64,000 bases of DNA from Shewanella khirikhana (GCF_003957745.1 NZ_CP020373.1:2046001-2110000), one strand, 5' to 3'. Shown: positions 52,773-62,370, counted from the stretch's first letter. A program made the numbers and translations. The notes: a model not told the origin generated them from the letters alone.

Positions 52773-53462
52773 CTAGCCACGCCACAGGTAATGGCGGTCA
52801 GAATAGTCGGCCAACCACTCGGGGCGATACACCACCAGCAGGGTCACCGCCATGCCATTGAGCAAAGCTTCGGGGAACATCATCAGAATCGACAGCGACA
52901 GATAGTCATGCCACAGCACCTGCCAACTGTAAGCGCCGGAAATACCGAGCCAAAGCGACCAAAAGCTCTCGTGACTCAGCTGACTGAGGCCAGCATTGGC
53001 AAAGCCACTGACAAAAATCAGCACAAACAGATTTTTCGGCAGCAGGTAAAAGCTGCGGTTATGAATAACAAAGGCCACAAACAGTGGCAGACACACGCCC
53101 ATCAGCGCGTAAGCACCAAAGTGGCCGGGGGCTTTTAAGACAAACACGCAATAAAAAGCGCTCGGCAGCAGCGCCAGTATCGTGGCCAGTCGCCATGAGA
53201 ACATCAGCATCAGGGTAACCAGTCCAAGAAAATGCAGTTGCAACAGCCCATGGATACTGGCATTGAACAGCCAAATGCCCATCATGGCGCTGAGCGCCAG
53301 CAGCGCCCTGCCCTGCAATTGCCGATTGGCGGCAAGCTCAGCCAAATCCCGGGATGGATAAATCAGCCACAGCCAAAGCGTAAGCAACAGCAGCCCCAGC
53401 GCATCGGCGCCGCTCAGCTGCCACTGTATGTTGGCCAGCAGGCCCTGCCAGAACTCGAGCAT
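52773..53462 (-). CDS. CbiM-like integral membrane protein
   Basis: 229 residues with 6-7 membrane helices. LLPKNLFVLIFVSGFANAGLS and the C-terminal FPEALLNGMAVTLLVVYRPEWL resemble the CbiM/energy-coupling-factor permease family that takes up cobalt or nickel. The usual CbiN, CbiQ and ATPase partners are absent. The start is uncertain: ATG 53462 is my choice, but neither it nor the ATG at 53507 has a good ribosome site. A 12-bp repeat follows the stop. Confidence 0.7.
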   Translation of the reverse strand: MLEFWQGLLANIQWQLSGADALGLLLLTLWLWLIYPSRDLAELAANRQLQGRALLALSAMMGIWLFNASIHGLLQLHFLGLVTLMLMFSWRLATILALLPSAFYCVFVLKAPGHFGAYALMGVCLPLFVAFVIHNRSFYLLPKNLFVLIFVSGFANAGLSQLSHESFWSLWLGISGAYSWQVLWHDYLSLSILMMFPEALLNGMAVTLLVVYRPEWLADYSDRHYLWRG

Positions 53463-53540
53463 GAAAATGAATTGATTCCCGATTGGATATGGGTACTCTT
53501 GATACATCTGATTATCAATCATTTCCGGGGAAAGAAAACA

Positions 53541-53981
53541 GTGTTATCAAGAAGTCTGCTGCTCGCCATCGTCACCTTAAGCCTCGGCGCCTGCTCCAGC
53601 AGCGCCCCGGACACAGATGAGCCGGACATCAGCTATGCCGGAAAAATTCGCGATCGCCTGAGCACCAGCATCAAAGACAACGGCCTGAAGCTGTTCACCT
53701 ACAGCGTAAGCGCCAGTGCTCCCAGCGCCGCAGACGCCTTACCACCACTGCCATCGAGAAACCTGGCACGCAGCAGCCGCAGTCGCCCATCGGTGGACTT
53801 AACCGCCTGGACCGAACAGATTGAAATCGGCCTTGCCCGCACCCTGGCAATGTCGGGCTACTGCCGGGAAGGCAGCACCGAAATCAGTCGGCTTATCCAG
53901 GCAGACAGAGCCGAGATCCGCGGCGAGTGCAACGAAAGCGCATCCGATGAGGACAGACAGCGCTTTGGCAGCAAAGGCTGA
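53541..53981 (+). CDS. Small lipoprotein of unknown function
   Basis: 146 residues from GTG 53541, with GGGGAAAG 6-8 bases upstream; the longer reading from 53232 lies antisense to the CbiM-like gene and is not supported. The N-terminus has a lipobox LGAC (Cys about residue 19) after LLLAIVTLSLGAC. The mature part is Ser/Ala/Arg-rich, with a C-terminal Asp/Glu/Arg stretch. I do not recognise the family. It is divergent from the CbiM-like gene. Confidence 0.7.
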   Translation: MLSRSLLLAIVTLSLGACSSSAPDTDEPDISYAGKIRDRLSTSIKDNGLKLFTYSVSASAPSAADALPPLPSRNLARSSRSRPSVDLTAWTEQIEIGLARTLAMSGYCREGSTEISRLIQADRAEIRGECNESASDEDRQRFGSKG

Positions 53982-54038
53982 CACTGGAAAAACACGCGCT
54001 ATTTCGGTAGTATTCGCCGCTCGATTTTGGAGCTCATA

Positions 54039-54263
54039 ATGAACAGACGACAGGCACTCATCAAAAAAATGGCCAAGCGCACCAAGGCCCGGGAAAACAA
54101 GAAAGAAAAACCCAACGCCGGTGCAGCCAAAGACAGATACATTTCCAAGGCCGAGCGCGCCAAAATGGAAGCAGAAGCACAGGCTGTAGAGGCTCAAGTT
54201 GTTGATGCTCAGGCCGAAGGCGATACTTCCAATGTCGCAGAGCTCAAAGGTCAGCCCGGCTGA
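54039..54263 (+). CDS. DUF2986 small basic protein
   Basis: 74 residues from the ATG at 54039 (GGAG six bases upstream). The N-terminus MNRRQALIKKMAKRTKARENK is highly basic, and RYISKAERAKMEAEAQAVE is the DUF2986 signature, ending in an Ala/Glu/Gln helix. Charge suggests nucleic-acid or ribosome contact, but no role is known. It is common in Shewanella and Vibrio. Confidence 0.85.
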   Translation: MNRRQALIKKMAKRTKARENKKEKPNAGAAKDRYISKAERAKMEAEAQAVEAQVVDAQAEGDTSNVAELKGQPG

Positions 54264-54426
54264 ACCACGGCGGCGGTGAAACGCTATTTGGGCGCAGGTG
54301 CAAAGCCTTTTTTTGCCCAAAACACTTAACTCACGCTTATTGAAATGAGTTTTGGCACACGCTTTTTGGCACGAGTTATCCCGCAGAAACGGTTTCGCAT
54401 AAACCTTGCCAAAATGCATCGGACAT

Positions 54427-54459
54427 AAAAAAAACAGGCTCATATGGAGCCTGTTTTTT
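54427..54459. terminator. Bidirectional terminator between DUF2986 and MATE genes
   Basis: AACAGGCTC and GAGCCTGTT pair around a 5-nt loop, with A/T runs on both sides. Confidence 0.85.
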
Positions 54460-54496
54460 ATTTGCCGGTTCTGCCAGATTCATCAAGGTGCGCCCG

Positions 54497-56008
54497 CTAG
54501 CGCGATGATGGTCCTTTCCCTGACACAGCGTCGCTGTCGGGGGTGACCAAAAACTCGGTGGCCTCCTGAGCGCCCAGGCAGTCTTTCTCCTCGGTGTGGG
54601 TTGCCATCTGCGCAAACGAAGACGACAGCGGACTGCTGCTGGCGGGCATCACTTCATCATCCACATCAGCCCTGGCGGCGGACTTATCGCCCTCAATTGC
54701 CCCCACCAACCGATAGGCGGTATACACCCCTGCAATACCAAAGAGCACCGAGCCTATCACCTGGCCAATCAGTACCCCGTATACGCCGCCATACTGCGCC
54801 CCAAGCCAGATAAACGGCAAGGTACCCAAGGTAGCCTTGCCCACGTTGAACACGGTGGAATATTTGGCTTTACCGAGATTGTTAAACGAAGCATTGGCAA
54901 CAAAGAGCGCGCCCGAGAACACAAAAAACACCGCGATATAGGTTAGGAAGAAACCGATAAACTCGGCTGCATCCCCTTTCATATCAAACACATGAACAAT
55001 AAAGTCCTGGGCGATAAACAAAATCAGCGACATCCCCAATACATAGGCACCGCAAAACAGCAGCGACTGAGTAAGACACTCCCGCAGCCTATCGAAACGC
55101 CGGGCGCCAAAGTTTTGCCCCACAATGGGGCCAATGGCGCCGGAAAGCGCAAATATCATCCCGAAGGCCACCGGTGTTAAGCGGCCAAGCACAGCCCAGC
55201 CGGCCACATAACCATCACCAAAACCCGCAATCGCCCGGGTCATAAAGCCGTTGCCTATGGGGGTGGCAATATTGGTCAACATCGCAGGCCCGGCGATGGC
55301 GAAGATAGGCGATAAATCACCGATGACGCCCGCCATTGTGGGCCTGGTACCGAGCTGATGCTTGATAAAGACGCCGCGCCCGGCCACCAACAGCACCGAC
55401 AGTCTTGCCAGCACAGATGCCGCTGCCGCCCCTTCAATACCCATGGCAAACAGAAAGATAAAAATCGGGTCGAGCACCAGATTGACGCCGCCGCCCACCA
55501 GGGTCGACACCATGGACAGCTTGGCATCGCCAACTGCCCTGAGTGCAGCACCCAGCGCCATCGCAAGACAGATAAACGGCAGCGAGGGCACCAGAATATA
55601 GAGATAACTCGCGGCCAGCTCTGCGGTGCGGCCGCTGGCGCCAACCAGTGCCACCAGCGATGGGATATTTAAGGTGACAATAATGGCCACCAGGGTAGAC
55701 ACAGCAAGGGTAACCAGCAGCGAACTCATCATCAGCCGCTTGGCGTTTTCAGGCTCCTTGGCACCGATGGCACGGGACACCTGTGCCCCCAGCGCAATCG
55801 AGAGGCCAATACCAATCGAGGTGGTGAAAAACGAGATGGTACCCGCGTAGCCCACGGCGGCGGCAAGCTCTGCTTCCCCAAGCAGACTCAAAAAGAAGAT
55901 ATCAATCAGGTCCACCACAAACAGTGCGGAAATACCCACGGCGGCGGTGGAGCTCATCACCAGAATGTGGCGAAGAATAGGGCCTTCTACAAATTTGGCA
56001 TCGGTCAT
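54497..56008 (-). CDS. MATE-family multidrug exporter
   Basis: 503 residues with 12 membrane helices in two MATE bundles. The N-terminus VEGPILRHILVMSSTAAVGI and the second-half SFNNLGKAKYSTVFNVGKATL are typical, as is PSLPFICLAMALGAALRAVGD. It would export cationic drugs or metabolites with sodium or protons. The cytoplasmic C-terminal tail of about 60 residues is longer than usual and Ser/Asp-rich. It lies nine bases downstream of the K+ channel gene on the same strand. Confidence 0.93.
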   Translation of the reverse strand: MTDAKFVEGPILRHILVMSSTAAVGISALFVVDLIDIFFLSLLGEAELAAAVGYAGTISFFTTSIGIGLSIALGAQVSRAIGAKEPENAKRLMMSSLLVTLAVSTLVAIIVTLNIPSLVALVGASGRTAELAASYLYILVPSLPFICLAMALGAALRAVGDAKLSMVSTLVGGGVNLVLDPIFIFLFAMGIEGAAAASVLARLSVLLVAGRGVFIKHQLGTRPTMAGVIGDLSPIFAIAGPAMLTNIATPIGNGFMTRAIAGFGDGYVAGWAVLGRLTPVAFGMIFALSGAIGPIVGQNFGARRFDRLRECLTQSLLFCGAYVLGMSLILFIAQDFIVHVFDMKGDAAEFIGFFLTYIAVFFVFSGALFVANASFNNLGKAKYSTVFNVGKATLGTLPFIWLGAQYGGVYGVLIGQVIGSVLFGIAGVYTAYRLVGAIEGDKSAARADVDDEVMPASSSPLSSSFAQMATHTEEKDCLGAQEATEFLVTPDSDAVSGKGPSSR

Positions 56009-56017
56009 GGTAGTGGC

Positions 56018-56854
56018 TTAAACCTCCCGCTGCAGTTCGCTGCCACAGCGGCTGCAATATTCAGCATCCTGATCGTGTCCGGTTTTCAGGCAGTTGCTGC
56101 AACGGCGCAAATCGCGATTGCGGCCCATTTCCTGGGAAATCTCGGCGGTAAGTATCCCGGTGGGGATGGCAATAATCGAGTAACCAATCAACATGGTCAG
56201 TGCGGCAATCGCCTGACCTAATTCGGTTTTGGGGGTGATGTCACCATAGCCTACCGTGGTGATGGTCACTATGGTCCAGTAGATGGATTTGGGAATGGAT
56301 GAAAAGCCATTCTCCGGGCCTTCCACCATGTACATGATGGCGCTGAGCACCATGATGATAAGGCTCACCGAGAAGAAAAACAGAAATACCTTACGGCCTG
56401 ACTGCATCATGGCCTTGAGCAGCAGATTCCCTTCGCTCAAATAACGCAGCAGTTTGAGCACCCTGAAGATCCGAAACAGCCTCAGTACCCGGATGATGAG
56501 GGTAAAATTGGCCCCGGGGAAGAACAGCGCCAGATAACTTGGCAACACCGACAACAGATCCACAATGCCGTAAAAACTGCGGGCGTACTGCCAACGATGG
56601 GCAGAGCAATAAATTCTGAGCAGGTATTCCAGGGTAAAAATCACCGTAAATACCCACTCGAGGGCGTGGATAACATCGCCCCAGCGCTCGTTAATGCTGG
56701 ATACCGTGTCCAGCAGCACCAAAGTAACACTGGCGATGATGCACAGGATCAACCCCAGATCGAACCAGCGTCCGGCAGGGGTATCTGTGCCAAAAATAAT
56801 GATCCTGAGTTTTTTCTGTAGCTCGCTCTCTGGCGCAGCAGGCGCTTGAGTCAT
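56018..56854 (-). CDS. Voltage-gated-type potassium channel with a C-terminal zinc ribbon
   Basis: 278 residues from the ATG at 56854. Six membrane segments are visible: S1 (LGLILCIIASVTLVLLDTV), S2, S3, an S4-like helix with repeated Arg (ANFTLIIRVLRLFRIFRVLK), S5, and a pore with the filter TVGYGDITPKT. The C-terminal 35 residues hold two Cys pairs, RCSNC and YCSRCGSEL, a zinc-ribbon layout. It conducts K+ across the inner membrane. It may be co-transcribed with the MATE gene just after it. Confidence 0.93.
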   Translation of the reverse strand: MTQAPAAPESELQKKLRIIIFGTDTPAGRWFDLGLILCIIASVTLVLLDTVSSINERWGDVIHALEWVFTVIFTLEYLLRIYCSAHRWQYARSFYGIVDLLSVLPSYLALFFPGANFTLIIRVLRLFRIFRVLKLLRYLSEGNLLLKAMMQSGRKVFLFFFSVSLIIMVLSAIMYMVEGPENGFSSIPKSIYWTIVTITTVGYGDITPKTELGQAIAALTMLIGYSIIAIPTGILTAEISQEMGRNRDLRRCSNCLKTGHDQDAEYCSRCGSELQREV

Positions 56855-57030
56855 GGTGTACTGTCCCTGAAATCCCTGATATCGCAGCAAAACGCTAACA
56901 GTGTGCCACGCACTGGGGTCTGGCTCAAAAACAATTCTCAATCAGGTTTTCTGCCGACTTTTCAGCGCAGGCCTGCTTGGGTAGAATCGGGGGCTGCACG
57001 AGGCGCTTAGTCGTATTCTTTGGGGTAATC

Positions 57031-57528
57031 ATGTTCCGTTTGTTTTGTTTTGTGTGTTTGCTGGCCACCTTTGGCGCCAGCGCGGCCGCCATCAAGCCTG
57101 GTCAAAAGGTGGATTTGGTGGTGGTCAACAAGTCCGACGCCCAGATGCAGGTGTTTTACCGTGGTGAGCTGATTAAAAGCTACCGCATCGCCATGGGAGA
57201 CAACCCCAAAGGCCACAAGCTTAAAGAAGGCGATCAGCGCACTCCTCAGGGCCGTTATATTCTCGACTTCAAGAAGGCCGACAGCGCCTACTACCGCTCT
57301 ATCCATATCTCCTATCCCAACGAAGAAGATCTGCTGCGTGCCAGCGCGCTGGGGATAAGCCCCGGCGGCGCCATTATGATCCACGGCCAGGACCCCAAGT
57401 CCCCTCTGAGCGCCGAAGAAGCCCAAAAGTACAACTGGACCAATGGCTGCATTGCCGTGACCAACAAAGAAATGGATGAGCTGTGGCAGTTGATTGACCC
57501 AGGCACGCCCATCGAAATCTGGCCATAA
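57031..57528 (+). CDS. L,D-transpeptidase (YkuD family)
   Basis: 165 residues from the ATG at 57031 (GGGG upstream). The signal peptide ends near GASAAA (residue 20). The YkuD domain has VDLVVVNKSDAQMQVFYRGE, and the catalytic HG (IMIHGQDPKSP) is followed by the nucleophile Cys in NWTNGCIAVTN. It cross-links peptidoglycan or attaches proteins at the third peptide residue in the periplasm. Coupled with yecM 12 bases on. Confidence 0.94.
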   Translation: MFRLFCFVCLLATFGASAAAIKPGQKVDLVVVNKSDAQMQVFYRGELIKSYRIAMGDNPKGHKLKEGDQRTPQGRYILDFKKADSAYYRSIHISYPNEEDLLRASALGISPGGAIMIHGQDPKSPLSAEEAQKYNWTNGCIAVTNKEMDELWQLIDPGTPIEIWP

Positions 57529-57540
57529 GAGGTAACCTTG

Positions 57541-58140
57541 ATGCACGCAAGTGAGCTGTACGCCAACTGGGCCGAGTTTGAAGCCAATATTCTGAAACTG
57601 ATGAAAAAGCTCGGGCTGGATGGGCTCAAGCTTGAATGTGACCATGCATCACTGCGGGTCAACAGTGTCGAGGGCGCCGAGCAATTGAAAGCCGATTTTG
57701 CCAAGCTTGGCGATATTATCAGCGACAACATCATCAATGGCAGACCGATTTTGATCATCCGCCTGCATCAACCGCTCATACTTGGCAGCATGTCAGTGCC
57801 CTGCATCGAGCTGCCCTTCCCGTCGGACAAACGCTATCCACAGGAAGGCTGGGAGCATATCGAACTGGTCCTGCCCGGTGCAGACCAAGGCGAAGCCCCA
57901 GGAAAAGGCAGTGAAGCTCAGAGCTGCGAGGAACTGGCGGCGCAGCTGATTGCCAGAGTCCCTTCACTTGCTGCGGTGCTCGATGGCAACACCGATGTGA
58001 AAGTCAAAATGAGCTCCCCCAAGGGCGAAGCCGAACGGCTGGCCAACCCTACCATCGCCTTTGGCTATCAGGGGCTGACGGTAAAAGTGCACCCCCACAG
58101 CATCGAAGCTATCGTCGCCAGCGAGCAAGCCCGAACCTGA
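57541..58140 (+). CDS. yecM: YecM family protein
   Basis: 199 residues from ATG 57541 behind AGAGGT; the TTG just before it is an in-frame alternative. The sequence LKLECDHASLRVNSVEGAEQL and PCIELPFPSDKRYPQEGWEHIELVLPG (read in parts) match YecM, a VOC-like fold of unproven function. The product is cytoplasmic. It is probably co-transcribed with the L,D-transpeptidase gene. Confidence 0.9.
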   Translation: MHASELYANWAEFEANILKLMKKLGLDGLKLECDHASLRVNSVEGAEQLKADFAKLGDIISDNIINGRPILIIRLHQPLILGSMSVPCIELPFPSDKRYPQEGWEHIELVLPGADQGEAPGKGSEAQSCEELAAQLIARVPSLAAVLDGNTDVKVKMSSPKGEAERLANPTIAFGYQGLTVKVHPHSIEAIVASEQART

Positions 58141-58365
58141 ACCTGAGCCCCAACGTTCAGGCTGACTCTGCAAATCTGCTTATTTCACTCCTTCCCCGGC
58201 TAGCCACGGGGGAATGTTTGGCATTTCAGCTCAGTGTTTCAGCAAGCGAACAGACAAAACCCGTAATTGCACTTTTTACGGCTTATACCGGCGCCAATTC
58301 TTGGGTAAAGTAGCCTGAGTATTCAGCGGGTCTGGCCCGTAACATCTTGATGGAGGATGTCATCC

Positions 58366-59211
58366 ATGGCGTCGGTTACCACCAAAAAACACCCCAATGG
58401 ACTCGATTATGTCGATGTCGATACCCGTTTTTGCAAGGCGCGAATTTTCTTACAGGGCGCCCAGATAGACTTTTTCCAGCCCGCCGATAAGGCGCCGCTG
58501 CTCTGGGTATCAGAGGCGGACGACTATCAACCCGGCAGCGGCATTCGTGGCGGCATTCCGGTTTGCTGGCCCTGGTTTGGTATGCACAGCAACCCCGACT
58601 TTCCCCAGCACGGTTTTGCCCGCACCCGTGTGTGGAGCCTGAGAAACACCCGCATGGCCAACGAAGCGGTCGAACTCAGCTTCACCCTGAACGTAAGCGA
58701 ACAGGACAAGCGCTTCTGGCCACACGACACCGAAGTGGAAGTCCGCTTCCACCTGACCGAGGTGCTCAAAGTCACCCTGGTAAACCGCAATGTGGGCCAG
58801 GAAACCGTGACCCTGACCCAGGCGCTGCACAGCTATTTCCCTATTCAGGATATTCATTCCCTGGTCGCCAAAGGCTTCAGCGGTGCCAAGTACATCGAGT
58901 TTGGCGAAGGCCCCTACCCGCAAGATGGCGATGAAGTGACCTTTACCCGGGAAACCGACCGGGTCTACACCGACCTTGGCCCAATGCAAACCCTGCATAC
59001 CCCGGAAGGCGTGATTGAAGTGGCGCGGGAGAACAGCCAGTCAGCGGTGCTGTGGAATCCCTGGATTGACAAGTCCAAGTGGCTGACCCGTTTTAACGAT
59101 GAAGACTACCTCAGCATGGTTTGCCTGGAAGCGGCCAATGTACTGGAAGACAAGCTCGTGCTGGAGCCAGGGCAGACCCACGAGCTGTCGACGATAATTC
59201 GTTGGAAATAA
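58366..59211 (+). CDS. yeaD: D-hexose-6-phosphate mutarotase (YeaD)
   Basis: 281 residues from ATG 58366; GGAGG at 58352-58356 directly abuts ATG 58357 but sits 9 bases before ATG 58366. The aldose-1-epimerase-like fold has GIRGGIPVCWPWFGMHSNPDFPQHGFAR (in parts) with the catalytic His, LTQALHSYFPIQDI and the C-terminal VCLEAAN. It interconverts glucose-6-phosphate anomers. It ends in a strong terminator. Confidence 0.93.
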   Translation: MASVTTKKHPNGLDYVDVDTRFCKARIFLQGAQIDFFQPADKAPLLWVSEADDYQPGSGIRGGIPVCWPWFGMHSNPDFPQHGFARTRVWSLRNTRMANEAVELSFTLNVSEQDKRFWPHDTEVEVRFHLTEVLKVTLVNRNVGQETVTLTQALHSYFPIQDIHSLVAKGFSGAKYIEFGEGPYPQDGDEVTFTRETDRVYTDLGPMQTLHTPEGVIEVARENSQSAVLWNPWIDKSKWLTRFNDEDYLSMVCLEAANVLEDKLVLEPGQTHELSTIIRWK

Positions 59212-59241
59212 CCTTTGCGACCTAGCCTGATCTAAAACAAT

Positions 59242-59266
59242 AAACGCGCCTTCGGGCGCGTTTTTT
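59242..59266 (+). terminator. Terminator of yeaD
   Basis: AAACGCGCC and GGCGCGTTT pair around TTCG and are followed by T. Confidence 0.93.
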
Positions 59267-59299
59267 ATTACCAGGCTGACATCAGCTTGCTCGTTACTT

Positions 59300-59364
59300 C
59301 TTCTTTCGCAGGTTTTCACCGGCTTTTCTCAAGTTTTGCGCTGGTTTTTCACTGGCTTTTCGCG
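59300..59364 (+). repeat. Degenerate 11-bp tandem repeat
   Basis: Units of about 11 bases share a T-rich core: CTTCTTTCGCA (59300), GGTTTTCACC (10 bases), GGCTTTTCTCA, AGTTTTGCGCT, GGTTTTTCACT and GGCTTTTCGCG (59354). Confidence 0.5.
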
Positions 59365-59701
59365 CTGTGTGTCCAGGCTGTATCCCGCCAAGCTGCACGG
59401 CAGGATGTTGCCGCCCGCAATCCCCCATGTCGCAAGCCGCGTTTGATTTCAGTCAGGCGAACGTATAGAGCATTTCCTGCAAATCCATCACAGCAAACGC
59501 TGCAAAGCAAGCGTTAATCGCACCTGAAACAGACCGCACACAACAAGCTGTTTAAGGGCTTATGTAATGCCTTGCTTAAAGACTGAGCAGCCAAGCGTCG
59601 CTTTCTGGCGGCCATATCAGTTTGGCCGGATTTCTCATTGCCTATGTTGTACGTTCGTGCAAGGTTTCTTAACAGCATTATAACAATAATGAGGAGAACT
59701 C

Positions 59702-62350
59702 ATGCACATCAAGACTCGAAAGCACTGGCTACCCACGACGGTAGCATTGGCCGTTGCCCTTCATCTGGGCGGCTGTTTTTCCGATAGTGAAGATCCTGCG
59801 CCAACACCGGAGCCACCGGCAGTCACGCCACCGGCCACCGGCGGTCCAACCTTCCCCGAAGGCGCCATCATGGTGGAAGCCGGTGAAAACCTGACCACCC
59901 GTATTCAGGAAGCGCTGATCAACGCCCAAAGCGGCGATGTGATTGTGCTGCCCAAGGGCCGCTTCGAAATCCAGTCCACCCTGCTGTTTGACGGCGACGT
60001 GGATGGTGATGGCGCCTTTGCCAAAAACGTGACCCTGATGGGCTACGGCAAAGATGACACCATTCTGGATTTTGCCAACGCCAATTCCGGCGACGGTATT
60101 TTCGTGCAAAACGCGATGAACATTACCATCCAGGATCTGTCGGTGTATGAAGCCAAAAACAACGGCATCAAGCTGAAGAACACCAATGGCATCATACTGC
60201 GCCGCCTGGGCGCTGTGTGGGAAGGCGCCCTCGACAAAGACAACGGCGCCTACGGCCTGTATCCGGTAGAGTGCGAAAACATCCTGATTGAAGACAGCTA
60301 CGTACGCGGCAGCGCCGATGCGGGCATCTACGTGGGTCAGTCTGAATACATAGTGGTACGCAACAACATCGCCAAGGAAAACGTGGCTGGCATTGAGATT
60401 GAAAACAGCCGCTACGCCGACGTATACAACAACGAGGCCATGGGCAACACCGGTGGTATTCTGGTGTTCGACTTGCCTATCAATAACCACAGATACGGCT
60501 CCAGCGTGCGTATCTTCGACAACAAGGTGTACGACAACAACACCCACAACTTTGCCAACGCCTCCGCCAACCCGGCCGGCGTGCATATTGTGCCTCCGGG
60601 CACAGGGGTGATTGTGCTGTCCACCAGCGACGTGGAAATCTTCAATAACCAGATAACCAACCACGACACCCTTGGGCTGACAGTCTCAAGCTTCTTTATC
60701 GCCGAACCTGAGATCAGCGATTTTGTTGCCAACTACGGCCAACCCGGCCAGGCCATTGAAGATGGCTGGCGTCCGGTGCCACGCAATATCTACGTGCACG
60801 ACAACGAAATCAGCGGTTACGGCAAAAAGCCCAACGGCTATCTTATCACCGACATCATCAATGCCTTTGTGCTGACCCACGGCGCCATGCCGGGCATCCT
60901 CTACGATGGTCTGGGTGAACTGCTGGCCAACAACGGCACCGCCGCTTACCTTGGCCTGAAGGAGATGCCCTTTGCCGACGATGGCAGCGACAACGTCTGT
61001 ATGCAAAACAACGGCGATGTCAGCCTGGGACAGCTCTACGGCAACAGCAATACCGATTTGAGCATTGCCGATGTGATGTATGAAAAAACGCAAACCAATC
61101 TGATGAAATGTGCCCAGGTCAGCCTGCCGGTGCATACCGTCACCTTCGGTGAACAAATTTTCGGCTGCGGCGTGGACGACGACACCGCCGGCTGTGATGG
61201 CGGTAACCTGATTGGCGGCGGTGGCACCATTGGCGACGGCGATGGCGGCATCATAGGTGATGGCGATGTGAGCCTGTGTGAAACCGCTGGCAGCGGCGTA
61301 AACTGGAATGCACTGGCCAAGGCCAATTGCCCTAAACTGTCGGATTACAATCTGTTCAGCGATGGCACAGATCCAACCCAAAACGCCAATGGCGGCATGC
61401 CTTATGACTTGAATACGCAGCTGTTTACTGACTACGCCAGTAAGTATCGCTTCGTATTCCTGCCTGACGGCACCAAGGCGCAGTACTCAGAGAATGAAGT
61501 GTTCGACTTCCCGGTGGGAACCGTTATCAGCAAAACCTTCGCCCTGCCCGCAGACACCGCCAAACGGGGCATCGAAAACGAAGATCTGATTGAAACCCGT
61601 CTGCTTATCCACCGCGCCAGCGGCTGGACTGCGCTGCCTTATGTGTGGAACGCCCAAAAGGATGAAGCCGTGCTCACCAAGCCCGGTGCCGTGCAGGCCA
61701 AAACCGTGAAGCACAACGGCGAGACGCTAACCTTTGACTACATGGTGCCTTCCATCAACCAGTGTAAGCAGTGCCACCAGTTCAAGGCCGAAGGTGAAGA
61801 CTACCCACGTTTCGTCCCCATTGGCCCCAAGGCACGCTTCCTCAATGGCGACTTCGCCTATCAGGACGCTACCGTGAACCAGCTCAGCCGCTGGCAGAGC
61901 GCAGGTATGCTGCAGGGCTTGCCTGATTTGGCCACTGTGCCCAAGGTGCCTGCATACCACGACGGCGACGAAACCAAGGTTACCAGTCTGGATAACGACA
62001 CCCTGATGAACACCGCCAAAGGCTATCTGGACATCAACTGTGCCCACTGTCACCGCCCGGAAGGCAACGCCTCCAACACCGGCCTCAAGCTTGAGTACTG
62101 GCGCGCCTACGGCGATGACAACGGTTTCTCCCACGGAACCTGTAAGCAGCCTGTGGCCTACGGCGGCGGCAGCCTGGGTTACGATGTGGTGCCCACCAAG
62201 CCCGAAAGCTCCATCATGCACTTCAGAATGGCGAGCAACGAGCCTGGCGACCGCATGCCGGAAATCGGCCGCAGCCTGGCCCATACCGAGGGTGTTGCCC
62301 TGATCCATGAATGGATTAAGCGTCTGCCTGCAGCCGCCTGCTCCAACTGA
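59702..62350 (+). CDS. Outer lipoprotein fusing a parallel beta-helix to a diheme c-type cytochrome
   Basis: 882 residues. The lipobox LGGC gives Cys25 after a signal peptide. Residues about 55-480 form a right-handed parallel beta-helix (NITIQDLSVYEAKNNGIKLKN, IAKENVAGIEIENSRYADVYN, VRIFDNKVYDNNTHNF), as in a beta-helix family seen beside SO2930-type cytochromes. A Gly/Asp-rich linker (about 500-525) leads to an SO2930-type diheme domain with C-K-Q-C-H at 688-692 and C-A-H-C-H at 780-784, so two covalent hemes. Its C-terminal half is a clear paralogue of the next gene. A GAGGAG ribosome site precedes the ATG. It is probably an extracytoplasmic electron-transfer or sugar-oxidising protein; substrate unknown. 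Confidence 0.88.
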   Translation: MHIKTRKHWLPTTVALAVALHLGGCFSDSEDPAPTPEPPAVTPPATGGPTFPEGAIMVEAGENLTTRIQEALINAQSGDVIVLPKGRFEIQSTLLFDGDVDGDGAFAKNVTLMGYGKDDTILDFANANSGDGIFVQNAMNITIQDLSVYEAKNNGIKLKNTNGIILRRLGAVWEGALDKDNGAYGLYPVECENILIEDSYVRGSADAGIYVGQSEYIVVRNNIAKENVAGIEIENSRYADVYNNEAMGNTGGILVFDLPINNHRYGSSVRIFDNKVYDNNTHNFANASANPAGVHIVPPGTGVIVLSTSDVEIFNNQITNHDTLGLTVSSFFIAEPEISDFVANYGQPGQAIEDGWRPVPRNIYVHDNEISGYGKKPNGYLITDIINAFVLTHGAMPGILYDGLGELLANNGTAAYLGLKEMPFADDGSDNVCMQNNGDVSLGQLYGNSNTDLSIADVMYEKTQTNLMKCAQVSLPVHTVTFGEQIFGCGVDDDTAGCDGGNLIGGGGTIGDGDGGIIGDGDVSLCETAGSGVNWNALAKANCPKLSDYNLFSDGTDPTQNANGGMPYDLNTQLFTDYASKYRFVFLPDGTKAQYSENEVFDFPVGTVISKTFALPADTAKRGIENEDLIETRLLIHRASGWTALPYVWNAQKDEAVLTKPGAVQAKTVKHNGETLTFDYMVPSINQCKQCHQFKAEGEDYPRFVPIGPKARFLNGDFAYQDATVNQLSRWQSAGMLQGLPDLATVPKVPAYHDGDETKVTSLDNDTLMNTAKGYLDINCAHCHRPEGNASNTGLKLEYWRAYGDDNGFSHGTCKQPVAYGGGSLGYDVVPTKPESSIMHFRMASNEPGDRMPEIGRSLAHTEGVALIHEWIKRLPAAACSN

Positions 62351-62370
62351 TAAGTATTGAGTAACAGCTG

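Larger units (their letters stand above)
59212..59701. other. 490-base intergenic region before the beta-helix cytochrome gene
   Basis: Holds the yeaD terminator (59242-59266), an 11-bp degenerate repeat (59300-59364), and about 300 bases of leader. A TATAAC near 59679 is a possible -10. No protein gene is supported. Confidence 0.5.
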
